From: Roseovarius sp. Pro17
Lineage (GTDB): Bacteria > Pseudomonadota > Alphaproteobacteria > Rhodobacterales > Rhodobacteraceae
Assembly (NCBI RefSeq): GCF_035599575.1
Contig: NZ_CP141179.1
Span: 1,488,001 to 1,552,000, forward strand
DNA length: 64,000 nt
Reading direction: 5' to 3'
Shown in pieces: positions 17,752-24,914 of this stretch; positions within the stretch are counted from its first letter, which is position 1, and each line of letters starts with the position of its first letter. The translations under genes were made by a program, and so were the position numbers. A model generated the notes under the pieces. That model did no database searches. It was not told where the DNA came from and saw only the letters and a list, made by a program, of their open reading frames with translations.

Positions 17752-18930
17752 TTACGCCTTGGCGGTGCGATAATGCTCTAGGGCTGCCGCTACGCCAGCG
17801 CCGGGGGTAATGCGCGCGCCGGCGTCCATCAGCGCCATTTCCGCGGCCGACAAAGCGCCGCACAGCATCACCGAGTTAAGCGAACCCAGATGCCCGATGC
17901 GGAATGCGCGCCCGGCCAGCTTGTTCAGACCGCTGCCCAGCGACGTGCGGTATTTGCCATAGGCGCCTGCGATCACGTCGCGGGCATCGACGCCTTCGGG
18001 TGTATAGATCGCCGAAACCGTGTCGGACGCCCATTCCGGCCCTCTGGCCACCAATTCGCATCCGTCCCACGCGGCGACAGCGCGGCGCACGCCCTCAGCA
18101 AGGAAGGTATGGCGCGCCCAGATTGCCTCCATCCCGTCGCCCAGCATCAGGTCGAGCGATACGCGCAATCCGCGCAACAATTGCGTCGGCGGGGTGTAGG
18201 GGAAATAGCCGGTATCGTTCAAGGCGATCATGTCCGCAAAATTGAAATAGGCGCGCGGCATCTTTTCCGAGTTCGAGGCATTAATGGCCAGCGCCTTGTC
18301 CGACGCACCCAGAAATCCAAGGCCCGCAGGCAGCATGAAGCCCTTTTGCGATCCGGCAACCGCCAGATCAACGCCCCATTTATCCATCTCGAATTCGATC
18401 GAACCGATCGCGCTGACGCCGTCGACAAAGAGCAGCGCAGGATGGTTCGCATCGTCCAACGCGCGGCGAACCGCGGCAACGTCAGAGCTGACGCCGGTCG
18501 CCGTTTCGTTATGGGTGGCAAAGACGGCCTTGATCTGGTGATCGGTGTCGGCGTTGAGCTTGGCGGCGTAATCCTCCACAGGCACGCCCTTGCCCCATTC
18601 CACCTCGCACAGATCGACCTCAAGGCCGAGACGTTCGGCCATCTCGACCCAGAGCAGTGAGAACTGGCCAAAGCGTGACATCAACACCCGGTCGCCCGCA
18701 GCGAGCGTATTGGTGATCGCCGATTCCCAAGCGCCTGTGCCCGAGGACGGAAAGATGAACACGCGGCCGTTTTTCAGGCGGAACGTCTTCTTGATATCGG
18801 TCAGAAGGCCGGTGACGAAATCGCCGAAATCGGGCGCGCGCATGTCCTCCATCGGGACGTTCATGGCGCGGCGCACCTCTTCGGGGACGTTGGTCGGGCC
18901 GGGGATGAATAGATGGGATGTGCCGTGCAT
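17752..18930 (-). CDS. sgaA: serine-glyoxylate aminotransferase
   Basis: A 392-residue class V PLP aminotransferase. It starts MHGTSHLFIPGPTNVPEEV, with FIFPSSGTGAWESAI for cofactor phosphate binding, FVDGVSAIGSIEFEMDKWGVD, and GSQKGFMLPAGLGF holding the Schiff-base lysine. The enzyme converts serine and glyoxylate to hydroxypyruvate and glycine, the entry reaction of the serine cycle for one-carbon assimilation. It is separated from mcl by a terminator and its own promoter. GGAGAAAC precedes the ATG. A LuxR-type regulator is divergent, and the shared palindrome is 99 bp upstream. Confidence 0.93.
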   Translation of the reverse strand: MHGTSHLFIPGPTNVPEEVRRAMNVPMEDMRAPDFGDFVTGLLTDIKKTFRLKNGRVFIFPSSGTGAWESAITNTLAAGDRVLMSRFGQFSLLWVEMAERLGLEVDLCEVEWGKGVPVEDYAAKLNADTDHQIKAVFATHNETATGVSSDVAAVRRALDDANHPALLFVDGVSAIGSIEFEMDKWGVDLAVAGSQKGFMLPAGLGFLGASDKALAINASNSEKMPRAYFNFADMIALNDTGYFPYTPPTQLLRGLRVSLDLMLGDGMEAIWARHTFLAEGVRRAVAAWDGCELVARGPEWASDTVSAIYTPEGVDARDVIAGAYGKYRTSLGSGLNKLAGRAFRIGHLGSLNSVMLCGALSAAEMALMDAGARITPGAGVAAALEHYRTAKA

Positions 18931-19029
18931 GATGTTTCTCCTGTTGGCTGATCAATCTATCGGGCGGGGTCCATGAGGATGTAATGCCCGACTGCATGGC
19001 GCTGGCCGCGATCTGTCGCGCTGCGACGC

Positions 19030-19056
19030 CAAACGGGTAGGGTGGGGCTACCCGGC
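19030..19056 (-). promoter_or_regulatory. candidate operator between sgaA and the LuxR-type regulator
   Basis: CAAACGGGTAGGG followed by a linker and CTACCCGGC, with arms CGGGTAG (19034-19040) and CTACCCG (19048-19054) spaced 7 nt. It differs from the copy at 17581-17606 only in the linker. It is 99 bp from the sgaA start and 103-121 bp from the possible starts of the regulator. Confidence 0.6.
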
Positions 19057-19177
19057 GGGGTGAAAAGCAGCGCGGCATACCGCGGCACACAGAAAAATCG
19101 TTCGAATTCATAGGTTTCCTGCTTTTCGGGCTGTAAAAACCCGTGACAAGCGAGCGCGCATGTGCAGCAATCACGGG

Positions 19178-19804
19178 ATGAACGAACAACAAAACACAGA
19201 CGCACGCGTCATCGTCGCGGACCGGCAGCTGATCGTGTGTCAGGGAATCGGATCGCTCGTGGGTCAGATTCCGGGGACTGAACTGGGCGCGTTCGCAACC
19301 GACCTGCCGGCGCTGCGCGCCTTGCTTGAGGCCGAGGAGGGGCGCGTGATCGTCATTCTGGGCGTGCGCCTTGCCGACTGTGATCTGGCCGCGGCGATGG
19401 AAATGATGCGGCGCGAGCATCCTGGCGCGCTGGTCGTCGTGGTCGCGGACGAGACGGAATTCGCGTTCATCCGCGCGGCGGTCAAGGCGGGGGCCAACTC
19501 GGTCTGCATGATGGCGCAGATACTGGTCAGCCTGCCCAAGATACTGGGCAAGCTGGTCGAGGGTCATTCCATCGTCCCGACCGAGATCCTGCGCCGCCTC
19601 GCGAACGAGACGACGGATACCCTGTCGCGGCGCGAACATGAGATATTGGGCCTGCTGGCGAACGGGCTGACCAATTTTCAGATCTCGGCCCGGTTGGGCC
19701 TGTCGGAGAATACGGTGAAATACTATCTCAAGGCGATTTACCAAAAGCTTGACGTGAATTCGCGCGGCGGTGCCATCGCGAAATACGTCGCCGGCAATTA
19801 CTGA
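19178..19804 (+). CDS. LuxR-family transcriptional regulator with a degenerate receiver domain
   Basis: About 208 residues. The C-terminus is a clear LuxR/FixJ-type helix-turn-helix: [19 protein letters not shown], then [15 protein letters not shown] and KLDV. The N-terminal 120 residues look like a response-regulator receiver ([15 protein letters not shown], then [12 protein letters not shown]), but the phosphoacceptor aspartate expected after the third strand is glycine (ILG rather than LLD), and the switch lysine segment is replaced by CMMAQ. It is probably phosphorylation-independent. Divergent from sgaA, it is the natural candidate regulator of the serine-cycle genes. An earlier ATG at 19160 is also possible; neither start has a strong ribosome site. 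Confidence 0.8.
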   Translation: MNEQQNTDARVIVADRQLIVCQGIGSLVGQIPGTELGAFATDLPALRALLEAEEGRVIVILGVRLADCDLAAAMEMMRREHPGALVVVVADETEFAFIRAAVKAGANSVCMMAQILVSLPKILGKLVEGHSIVPTEILRRLANETTDTLSRREHEILGLLANGLTNFQISARLGLSENTVKYYLKAIYQKLDVNSRGGAIAKYVAGNY

Positions 19805-19868
19805 GGCCGCCGCGAGGGCGAGGCTATTGGTGAATACCCTCGCCCGTCATCTGGTGGCGTGACTTAAA

Positions 19869-19910
19869 GCGTTTCGCGAAAAACCTGAGTCACAGATTTT
19901 CGTGAAACGC
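19869..19910. repeat. REP-like extragenic palindrome
   Basis: GCGTTTCGCGAAAA at 19869-19882 and TTTTCGTGAAACGC at 19897-19910 form an imperfect 14-bp stem (one mismatch) around a 14-nt loop. It lies between convergent genes, which suits a bidirectional terminator or a dispersed extragenic palindromic element. A second partial GCGTTTCG occurs about 30 bp further on. Confidence 0.55.
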
Positions 19911-19955
19911 GCGCAACATATCAGCGTCGCGCGCGTTTCGCCTTTATCCGATGCC

Positions 19956-20396
19956 TCAGTTGGAAGGATCTTTTCCTGCCAGGGGTTTCTTTTTCGTGCG
20001 CTTGGCCTCAGCTGCGGCCTTGGCTGGCTCATAGGTCTGGATCGCGATGGCCGGGCTGCAGCCGCGGGCGTTATAGCGGCTCACGAGGCCTTGATTGCGG
20101 CGCTGATAGGCGCGCGCCTCTTCGGCAGAGGCGCCTTTCAGATCCATAAAGAAGAGCGCGGGAAAGAACAGAATTGCGCCTGCCGCGCCTGCGACCACAT
20201 TCTGCGTCTGCTTGTCGCGCTTTTCGTCGATCAGGCCGCGCACGGCTTGCGAATTGACATCAATCTCGCGCCGCAGCTCGGGGCAGGAGAGGCGCGCGTC
20301 GCCGTCCTGAATTTCGTTGACCGGATTTGGATCACGGCCAGCGCAGGCGGTAAGGGTCATCACGGCAAGCAGAGAGAGGGGCAGACAGCGTTTCAT
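19956..20396 (-). CDS. small lipoprotein with a transmembrane-like segment
   Basis: A 146-residue protein with a lipoprotein signal sequence (MKRCLPLSLLAVMTLTACAG; lipobox LTAC). The mature part has LSCPELRREIDVNSQAVRGLI, a helical region, then a glycine- and alanine-rich hydrophobic stretch (NVVAGAAGAILFFPALFFMD), QRRNQGLVSRYNARGC and a basic tail (AKRTKKKP). The LxCxEL helix plus GGxxxG-like stretch resembles small roseobacter envelope lipoproteins. Function is not recognised. Confidence 0.8.
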   Translation of the reverse strand: MKRCLPLSLLAVMTLTACAGRDPNPVNEIQDGDARLSCPELRREIDVNSQAVRGLIDEKRDKQTQNVVAGAAGAILFFPALFFMDLKGASAEEARAYQRRNQGLVSRYNARGCSPAIAIQTYEPAKAAAEAKRTKKKPLAGKDPSN

Positions 20397-20485
20397 ACAA
20401 TATTATCCTAAGGTTACTCGTTACTCAGCATATGCCACCAGACGTTGCTATTTCGCTAAAGCGCGTACGCAAAGTGCAGCGCACA

Positions 20486-20527
20486 AAAGAAAAACGCCGC
20501 AGGGCATTCAAATGCTCGACGGCGTTT
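20486..20527 (-). terminator. intrinsic terminator of the RACo-like gene
   Basis: Arms AAACGCCG (20492-20499) and CGGCGTTT (20520-20527). On the minus strand the hairpin is followed by TTTTTCTTTT, a good U tract. It lies 54 bp past the stop of the corrinoid activator gene. Confidence 0.85.
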
Positions 20528-20580
20528 ACTGAGATCGGGGCCGAACGTCTACGCCGATTGGCCCAAAATTATGCGCTGTG

Positions 20581-22626
20581 TCATCCGCGCCGTCTGCGTC
20601 GCCGTCCACCGTCCTCGCCGCCGCCGGAGCCTGCGTTGAAATTGGGGTTGGGCAGCGTCGTGACCTTGGACAATTCCGGAAATGGGTCAGTCTTGTGCGG
20701 GATCGCGTTAGCGGCGACGAAATGCTCCTGAAATTTCGGCGCGATGGCGGTTTCGACCTTGTTTATCTGACGCACCATGCGCTCAACCTCGGCGCGGGCG
20801 GCAATATTGCACAGCGCGATGCGCGCGCCGGTGCCAGCCGCGTTGCCAGCCGATGTTACCCGGCTCAGATGCGCGTCGGGGATCATGCCCAGCACCATCG
20901 CGTGCAGGTTCGAGATGTGCGCGCCAAACGCACCCGCCAGCACGATGCGGTCCACCTTGTCGACGCCGCGCTCGTCCATCAGCAGGCGCGCGCCTGCGTA
21001 GAGCGCGGATTTGGCCAGCTGGATTGCGCGAATGTCACCTTGGGTTACGGTGATCCGCGGGCCGCCGTCGGCGGTGGAATCGTGGACAAGGTAGCTGTGC
21101 GTGCGCCCTTCGGGCACCATGCGGGGCGTTCCTGTCGCCTCGGCCGAACCCATCAGGCCGTTTTCGTCCAGCAGCCCGGCCATGCGCAACTCGGCCACCG
21201 CCTCGATGATGCCAGAGCCACAGATGCCGGTAATACCTGAGGCGCCGATGGCCTCGTCAAAGCAGGGATCGTCGGACCAGATATCGCTGCCGATAACGCG
21301 AAAGCGCGGTTCCTTGGTCTGAGGATCAATGCGGATTGCGTCGATCGCGCCGGGCGCGGCGCGCTGGCCCGACGATATCTGTGCGCCCTCAAAGGCTGGG
21401 CCGGTCGGGGATGAGCAGGCCAGAACGCCCTGTTTATCGCCCAAGAGGATCTCGGCATTCGTGCCGACGTCGATGATCAGAACCAGATCGTCGGATTTTC
21501 CCGGCTGCTCGGCCAGCGCCACGGCCGCTGCGTCGGCACCGACATGGCCCGCGATGCACGGCAGGATATAGATCCGCGCGCGGTCATTGATCGTGGTGAT
21601 ATCCATTTCACGCGCGTCCAGCGTGATACTCTGAGAGGTGGCCAGCGCAAAGGGCGCCTGACCCAGTTCGACCGGGTCGATTCCCAGCAAGAGGTGGTGC
21701 ATCACCGGGTTGCACACGATCACCGTCTCGACGATCAGGTCGGGCGCAATTTCAGCCTCCTTGGCGATCTCTTCGGCCAGCGTGTTGATCGCCTCGCGCA
21801 CCGCGCTGGTCATTTCCTTGTCGCCGCCAGGGTTCATCATCGAATAGCTGACGCGGCTCATCAGATCCTCACCAAAGCGGATTTGCGGATTCATGATGCC
21901 CGAAGATGCGATCACTGCGCCGGTATGCAGATCGGTCAGATGCGCCGCCACTGTGGTCGAGCCGAGATCGATGGCGAGGCCGTAGAGCCCGGATTCGTGC
22001 AGGCCCGGCCAGATTTCGAGCACGCGCGCAATATCATCGTCATGGGCCTTGTTCAGGGCGACCGTAACCTGCCATTTACCTTTGCGCAAAACAGGTTGCA
22101 GCTTGCTGAGCAGGCTCAGATCGGCGGTGATGCCGGGGATGTCCCATTGCTGTTGCAGCGCGCGCGCCAGACGCTCCAGATCGCCGGTCGGTTCATGCAT
22201 GTCGGGCTCGTCCACCTGCACCATATAGAGACGCGTGGCCGGGTCCATTTCGATCACGCGGGTCGAGGCGGCCTTGCGCACGATCTGGCGGTGAAGCTGG
22301 GATTCGGGCGGCACATCGATCACGACGTCGCCCTGCACAGTTGCCTGACAGCCGAGGCGGCGACCTGCCTTTAGCCCGCGCTTGTCCTCGTAGCGCTGCT
22401 CGACAGAATTCCATTCTGACAGCGCATCGGCGGCAACGGTCACGCCATGTTTGGCAAACTCGCCATAGCTGGGCGTGATCTGACATTTTGAGCAGATGCC
22501 CCGCCCGCCACAAACCGAATCGAGGTCGACCCCCAATTGCCGTGCGGCTGTAAGAACGGGCGTGCCGACCGCAAAGCGTCCGCGTTTGCCGGAGGGGGTA
22601 AAGACGACGAGGGGATCGGTGCTCAT
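20581..22626 (-). CDS. RACo-like corrinoid protein reductive activator (2Fe-2S plus ASKHA domain)
   Basis: A 681-residue protein. The N-terminal ferredoxin-like domain holds a 2Fe-2S motif (SVCGGRGICSKC, then RLGC further on). A linker follows, then a large ATPase domain of the acetate/sugar kinase-Hsp70-actin fold with GLAIDLGSTTVAAHL and VLIIDVGTNAEILLG as phosphate loops and GICGSGIIEAVAEL. Relatives (RACo, RamA type) reduce Co(II) corrinoids in methyltransferase systems to the active Co(I) form with ATP hydrolysis. No corrinoid protein or methyltransferase is adjacent, so its partner is elsewhere. Start MSTDPLVV at 22626 is chosen over an upstream extension. The C-terminus ends in an odd glycine tract and a run of six arginines. 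Confidence 0.88.
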   Translation of the reverse strand: MSTDPLVVFTPSGKRGRFAVGTPVLTAARQLGVDLDSVCGGRGICSKCQITPSYGEFAKHGVTVAADALSEWNSVEQRYEDKRGLKAGRRLGCQATVQGDVVIDVPPESQLHRQIVRKAASTRVIEMDPATRLYMVQVDEPDMHEPTGDLERLARALQQQWDIPGITADLSLLSKLQPVLRKGKWQVTVALNKAHDDDIARVLEIWPGLHESGLYGLAIDLGSTTVAAHLTDLHTGAVIASSGIMNPQIRFGEDLMSRVSYSMMNPGGDKEMTSAVREAINTLAEEIAKEAEIAPDLIVETVIVCNPVMHHLLLGIDPVELGQAPFALATSQSITLDAREMDITTINDRARIYILPCIAGHVGADAAAVALAEQPGKSDDLVLIIDVGTNAEILLGDKQGVLACSSPTGPAFEGAQISSGQRAAPGAIDAIRIDPQTKEPRFRVIGSDIWSDDPCFDEAIGASGITGICGSGIIEAVAELRMAGLLDENGLMGSAEATGTPRMVPEGRTHSYLVHDSTADGGPRITVTQGDIRAIQLAKSALYAGARLLMDERGVDKVDRIVLAGAFGAHISNLHAMVLGMIPDAHLSRVTSAGNAAGTGARIALCNIAARAEVERMVRQINKVETAIAPKFQEHFVAANAIPHKTDPFPELSKVTTLPNPNFNAGSGGGEDGGRRRRRRG

Positions 22627-22809
22627 GAGCGTGGTCCATCTGTTGCGCAAAGGCGTTGCGAGGGACATTAGGGATTTAATCGCGGAGGGGAAGGCCGGTA
22701 GCGCCGGAAACTGGTTCAGTCGCGGCATGTTTTGCGTAGTGCGGCCCAAACTGCCGCTCTGCCGGGAATCTAGCCGAAGGCGCCGCGCGAGCGGGGTTTC
22801 AGTAGCCCC

Positions 22810-23634
22810 TCACCCCCGCCTGAGCGGTTCGCCGTCCGGCAGGGTGATACCGGCGACCTGTTCCGCGATCGGATCGTTCGACAGCGGATGCGCCTGAGTG
22901 CTGTAATCTGAGGGGTCGCGCATCGCTTCCCACTGGCCAGCGACAAACAACTGCAACCCGGAAAACCCAGCCTTGTAGCCCATTTTCGGACTGCCCGGCA
23001 CCCAGTAGCCCAAATAGACATGCGGCAGGTTCGCCTCGCGGGCGATCTCGATATGATCGAGGATGATGTAAGTGCCAAGGGAGGCACGCGCGCGGTCCGG
23101 CTCGAAAAAGGAATAAACCATGCTGACCCCGTCCTCCAGCACGTCGGTCAGGCACACGGCGACCAGCGCGCCAGTCTCAGTGTCGACATATTCCACGACG
23201 CGGGTGCGGATCGGCGTTTCCTCGACCATCGAGGCGAATTCGAACGCGTCCATATCGGCCATACCGCCCGCTGCGTGGCGACTCTCCAGATAGCGGCGAA
23301 AGAGGGCATATTGATCTTCGGTCGCCCAAGGCGAGGTCGCGCGCCGCTCAAGGCCCACGTTGCGCCTGATCGTGCGCTTTTGGCTTTTGGACGGGGAAAA
23401 CCCGGCCACGCTAATGCGCGCCGACAGGCACGCAGCGCAATCGGCGCAAGACGGGCGGTAGAGCACGTTTTGCGAGCGGCGAAAGCCCTGCTTGCTCAGC
23501 CCGTCGTTCAGCCGCTGCGCGCCGTCGCCTTGCAGGGCGGTGAACAGCTTGCGCTCCATCCGGCCCTCCAGATAGGGGCAGGGCTGCGGTGCCGTCACGT
23601 AGAACTGCGGCGCAATGGTATTGGTATGTCGCAT
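22810..23634 (-). CDS. bpt: aspartate/glutamate leucyltransferase (N-end rule)
   Basis: A 274-residue member of the ATE/Bpt family. [17 protein letters not shown] and [15 protein letters not shown] hold the N-terminal cysteine cluster; [24 protein letters not shown] and [18 protein letters not shown] form the GNAT-like acyltransferase core. Bpt leucylates proteins bearing N-terminal aspartate or glutamate and so feeds them to ClpS/ClpAP. An ATG at 23634 is preceded by an in-frame TTG, and the ATG is taken as start. Confidence 0.93.
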   Translation of the reverse strand: MRHTNTIAPQFYVTAPQPCPYLEGRMERKLFTALQGDGAQRLNDGLSKQGFRRSQNVLYRPSCADCAACLSARISVAGFSPSKSQKRTIRRNVGLERRATSPWATEDQYALFRRYLESRHAAGGMADMDAFEFASMVEETPIRTRVVEYVDTETGALVAVCLTDVLEDGVSMVYSFFEPDRARASLGTYIILDHIEIAREANLPHVYLGYWVPGSPKMGYKAGFSGLQLFVAGQWEAMRDPSDYSTQAHPLSNDPIAEQVAGITLPDGEPLRRG

Positions 23635-23728
23635 CAAGACCCGTTTGCATCAGCGTTTCAACAAACTTAGCAATGATGCCGCGTCACGCCAAGCGGGGAA
23701 TCGGAGTCCCGGCAGAGTCAGGTCAGTG

Positions 23729-24184
23729 TCAGGCGCGCCGGTTGATCGCAACTGTGCCCAGCACCAGATCGCTCAGACCCTGTGCGCGTTGCCCGGTCAG
23801 CATCAGCAGAACCGACACCACCTGCGGGATGACGAACGCCATCGAAACCGAATAGCCCAGCGTGTGCAGCAAGGCCGTCAGCGTGTCCAGACGCGCCCCG
23901 TCATGTCGCCGCAACTCAAGCGCCATCAACGCCATGCCCCATGTCGCCGAGCCGCGCGCCAGCGTGGCAGTGCGATAAACAAAGCCGACCGTCAGCATCA
24001 ATGCGGGCAGGAAAAAGAAACCGATGCCAAGGGTCAGCACCAGCGCGACAACGCAAAAGATCAGGATCAACAGCGAATCGATCAGCCAGGCAAGCAGGCG
24101 CTTGGTCGGCACCGAGGCATAAAATTCGGGCTGCGCCACAGGGTCGGGCAGATGCAGGTCGGCGGTCAGATTGCTATAGCTCAT
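23729..24184 (-). CDS. RDD family membrane protein
   Basis: A 151-residue protein with three hydrophobic segments. The RDD pattern is visible around residues 20-45 (ASVPTKRLLAWLIDSLLILIF, where the usual RRxxAxxxD arrangement is KRLLAWLID) and again at RGSATWGMALMALELR. RDD proteins are small integral membrane proteins, some linked to ion exchange. No partner is evident; bpt lies downstream with 94 bp between. Confidence 0.85.
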   Translation of the reverse strand: MSYSNLTADLHLPDPVAQPEFYASVPTKRLLAWLIDSLLILIFCVVALVLTLGIGFFFLPALMLTVGFVYRTATLARGSATWGMALMALELRRHDGARLDTLTALLHTLGYSVSMAFVIPQVVSVLLMLTGQRAQGLSDLVLGTVAINRRA

Positions 24185-24274
24185 GGGGCCTCTCGTTAGG
24201 CAGGGATGCGGTGCGCCCGTGAGGGTCGCAAAGGAATACCAAATTACTCAGGGCGACATAATCAACCCTCAGAC

Positions 24275-24299
24275 GCCCGCCCAAGATACTTGGACGGGC
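24275..24299 (-). terminator. hairpin downstream of the DUF2852 gene
   Basis: GCCCGCCCAAG (24275-24285), ATA loop, CTTGGACGGGC (24289-24299): 11-bp arms with one wobble pair, 15 bp past the stop at 24315. No U tract follows on the minus strand, so termination efficiency is uncertain. Confidence 0.5.
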
Positions 24300-24314
24300 C
24301 GCAATTGCTCAGGC

Positions 24315-24743
24315 TCAGGCCTCGTTCGGGGTCTGATCGTTCTGATCCGAGTCGCGGGGTGCCTTAGCGCGGTCTTCCATGAACTGGTCGAACTCGGCCT
24401 TATCCTTGGCCTGACGCAGCCGGTCGAGAAAGCTCTCGAAGCTGGCTTGTTCATCCTGAAGGCGGCGCAGCGTTTCGTCGCGGTAAGCATCAAAGGCAGT
24501 GTTGCCGCTGCTGCGGGTCGTGGTGGGGGCCGCTGAGCGGCGCGATTTGCAGGGTCCGAACATGCGTTTACTCCAGATCATATAGGCGAGAATGGCGAGG
24601 CCGACGGGCCAGACGAAGATGAAACTGATCACAATCGCTGCGATCCAGGCCATTTTGCCGCGTTGGTCCAGCCAAGCTGCAGCGTTCTCGATCCAGCGCA
24701 GGGGGCCGCCGGTGGCTGTTGGGGGGTGGGCATATGTGCTCAT
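24315..24743 (-). CDS. DUF2852 domain membrane protein
   Basis: A 142-residue protein with one strong membrane segment (MAWIAAIVISFIFVWPVGLA) followed by YMIWSKRMF, a signature of the DUF2852 family. A conserved amphipathic helix follows (GNTAFDAYRDETLRRLQ, FLDRLRQAKDKAEFDQFM), then an acidic disordered tail. Function is unknown. The ATG at 24743 (MSTYAHPP) is preferred; the frame is open further upstream, but the leader sequence is poor. Confidence 0.8.
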   Translation of the reverse strand: MSTYAHPPTATGGPLRWIENAAAWLDQRGKMAWIAAIVISFIFVWPVGLAILAYMIWSKRMFGPCKSRRSAAPTTTRSSGNTAFDAYRDETLRRLQDEQASFESFLDRLRQAKDKAEFDQFMEDRAKAPRDSDQNDQTPNEA

Positions 24744-24914
24744 TTGAGGTCCTTTGCGAGGGTTGCGTGCGGTCATGTGAATTGGCTTCACATTGAATAG
24801 ATTGGAATGGCACGGCGCGGATGCAAGAGGTAATGTAAACTAAATTTACATTGATTCGTTGGCCAACGTTCGCGCGCCATTGACCGCCGTTGTCCCATAG
24901 GTATCACTGTGGGG

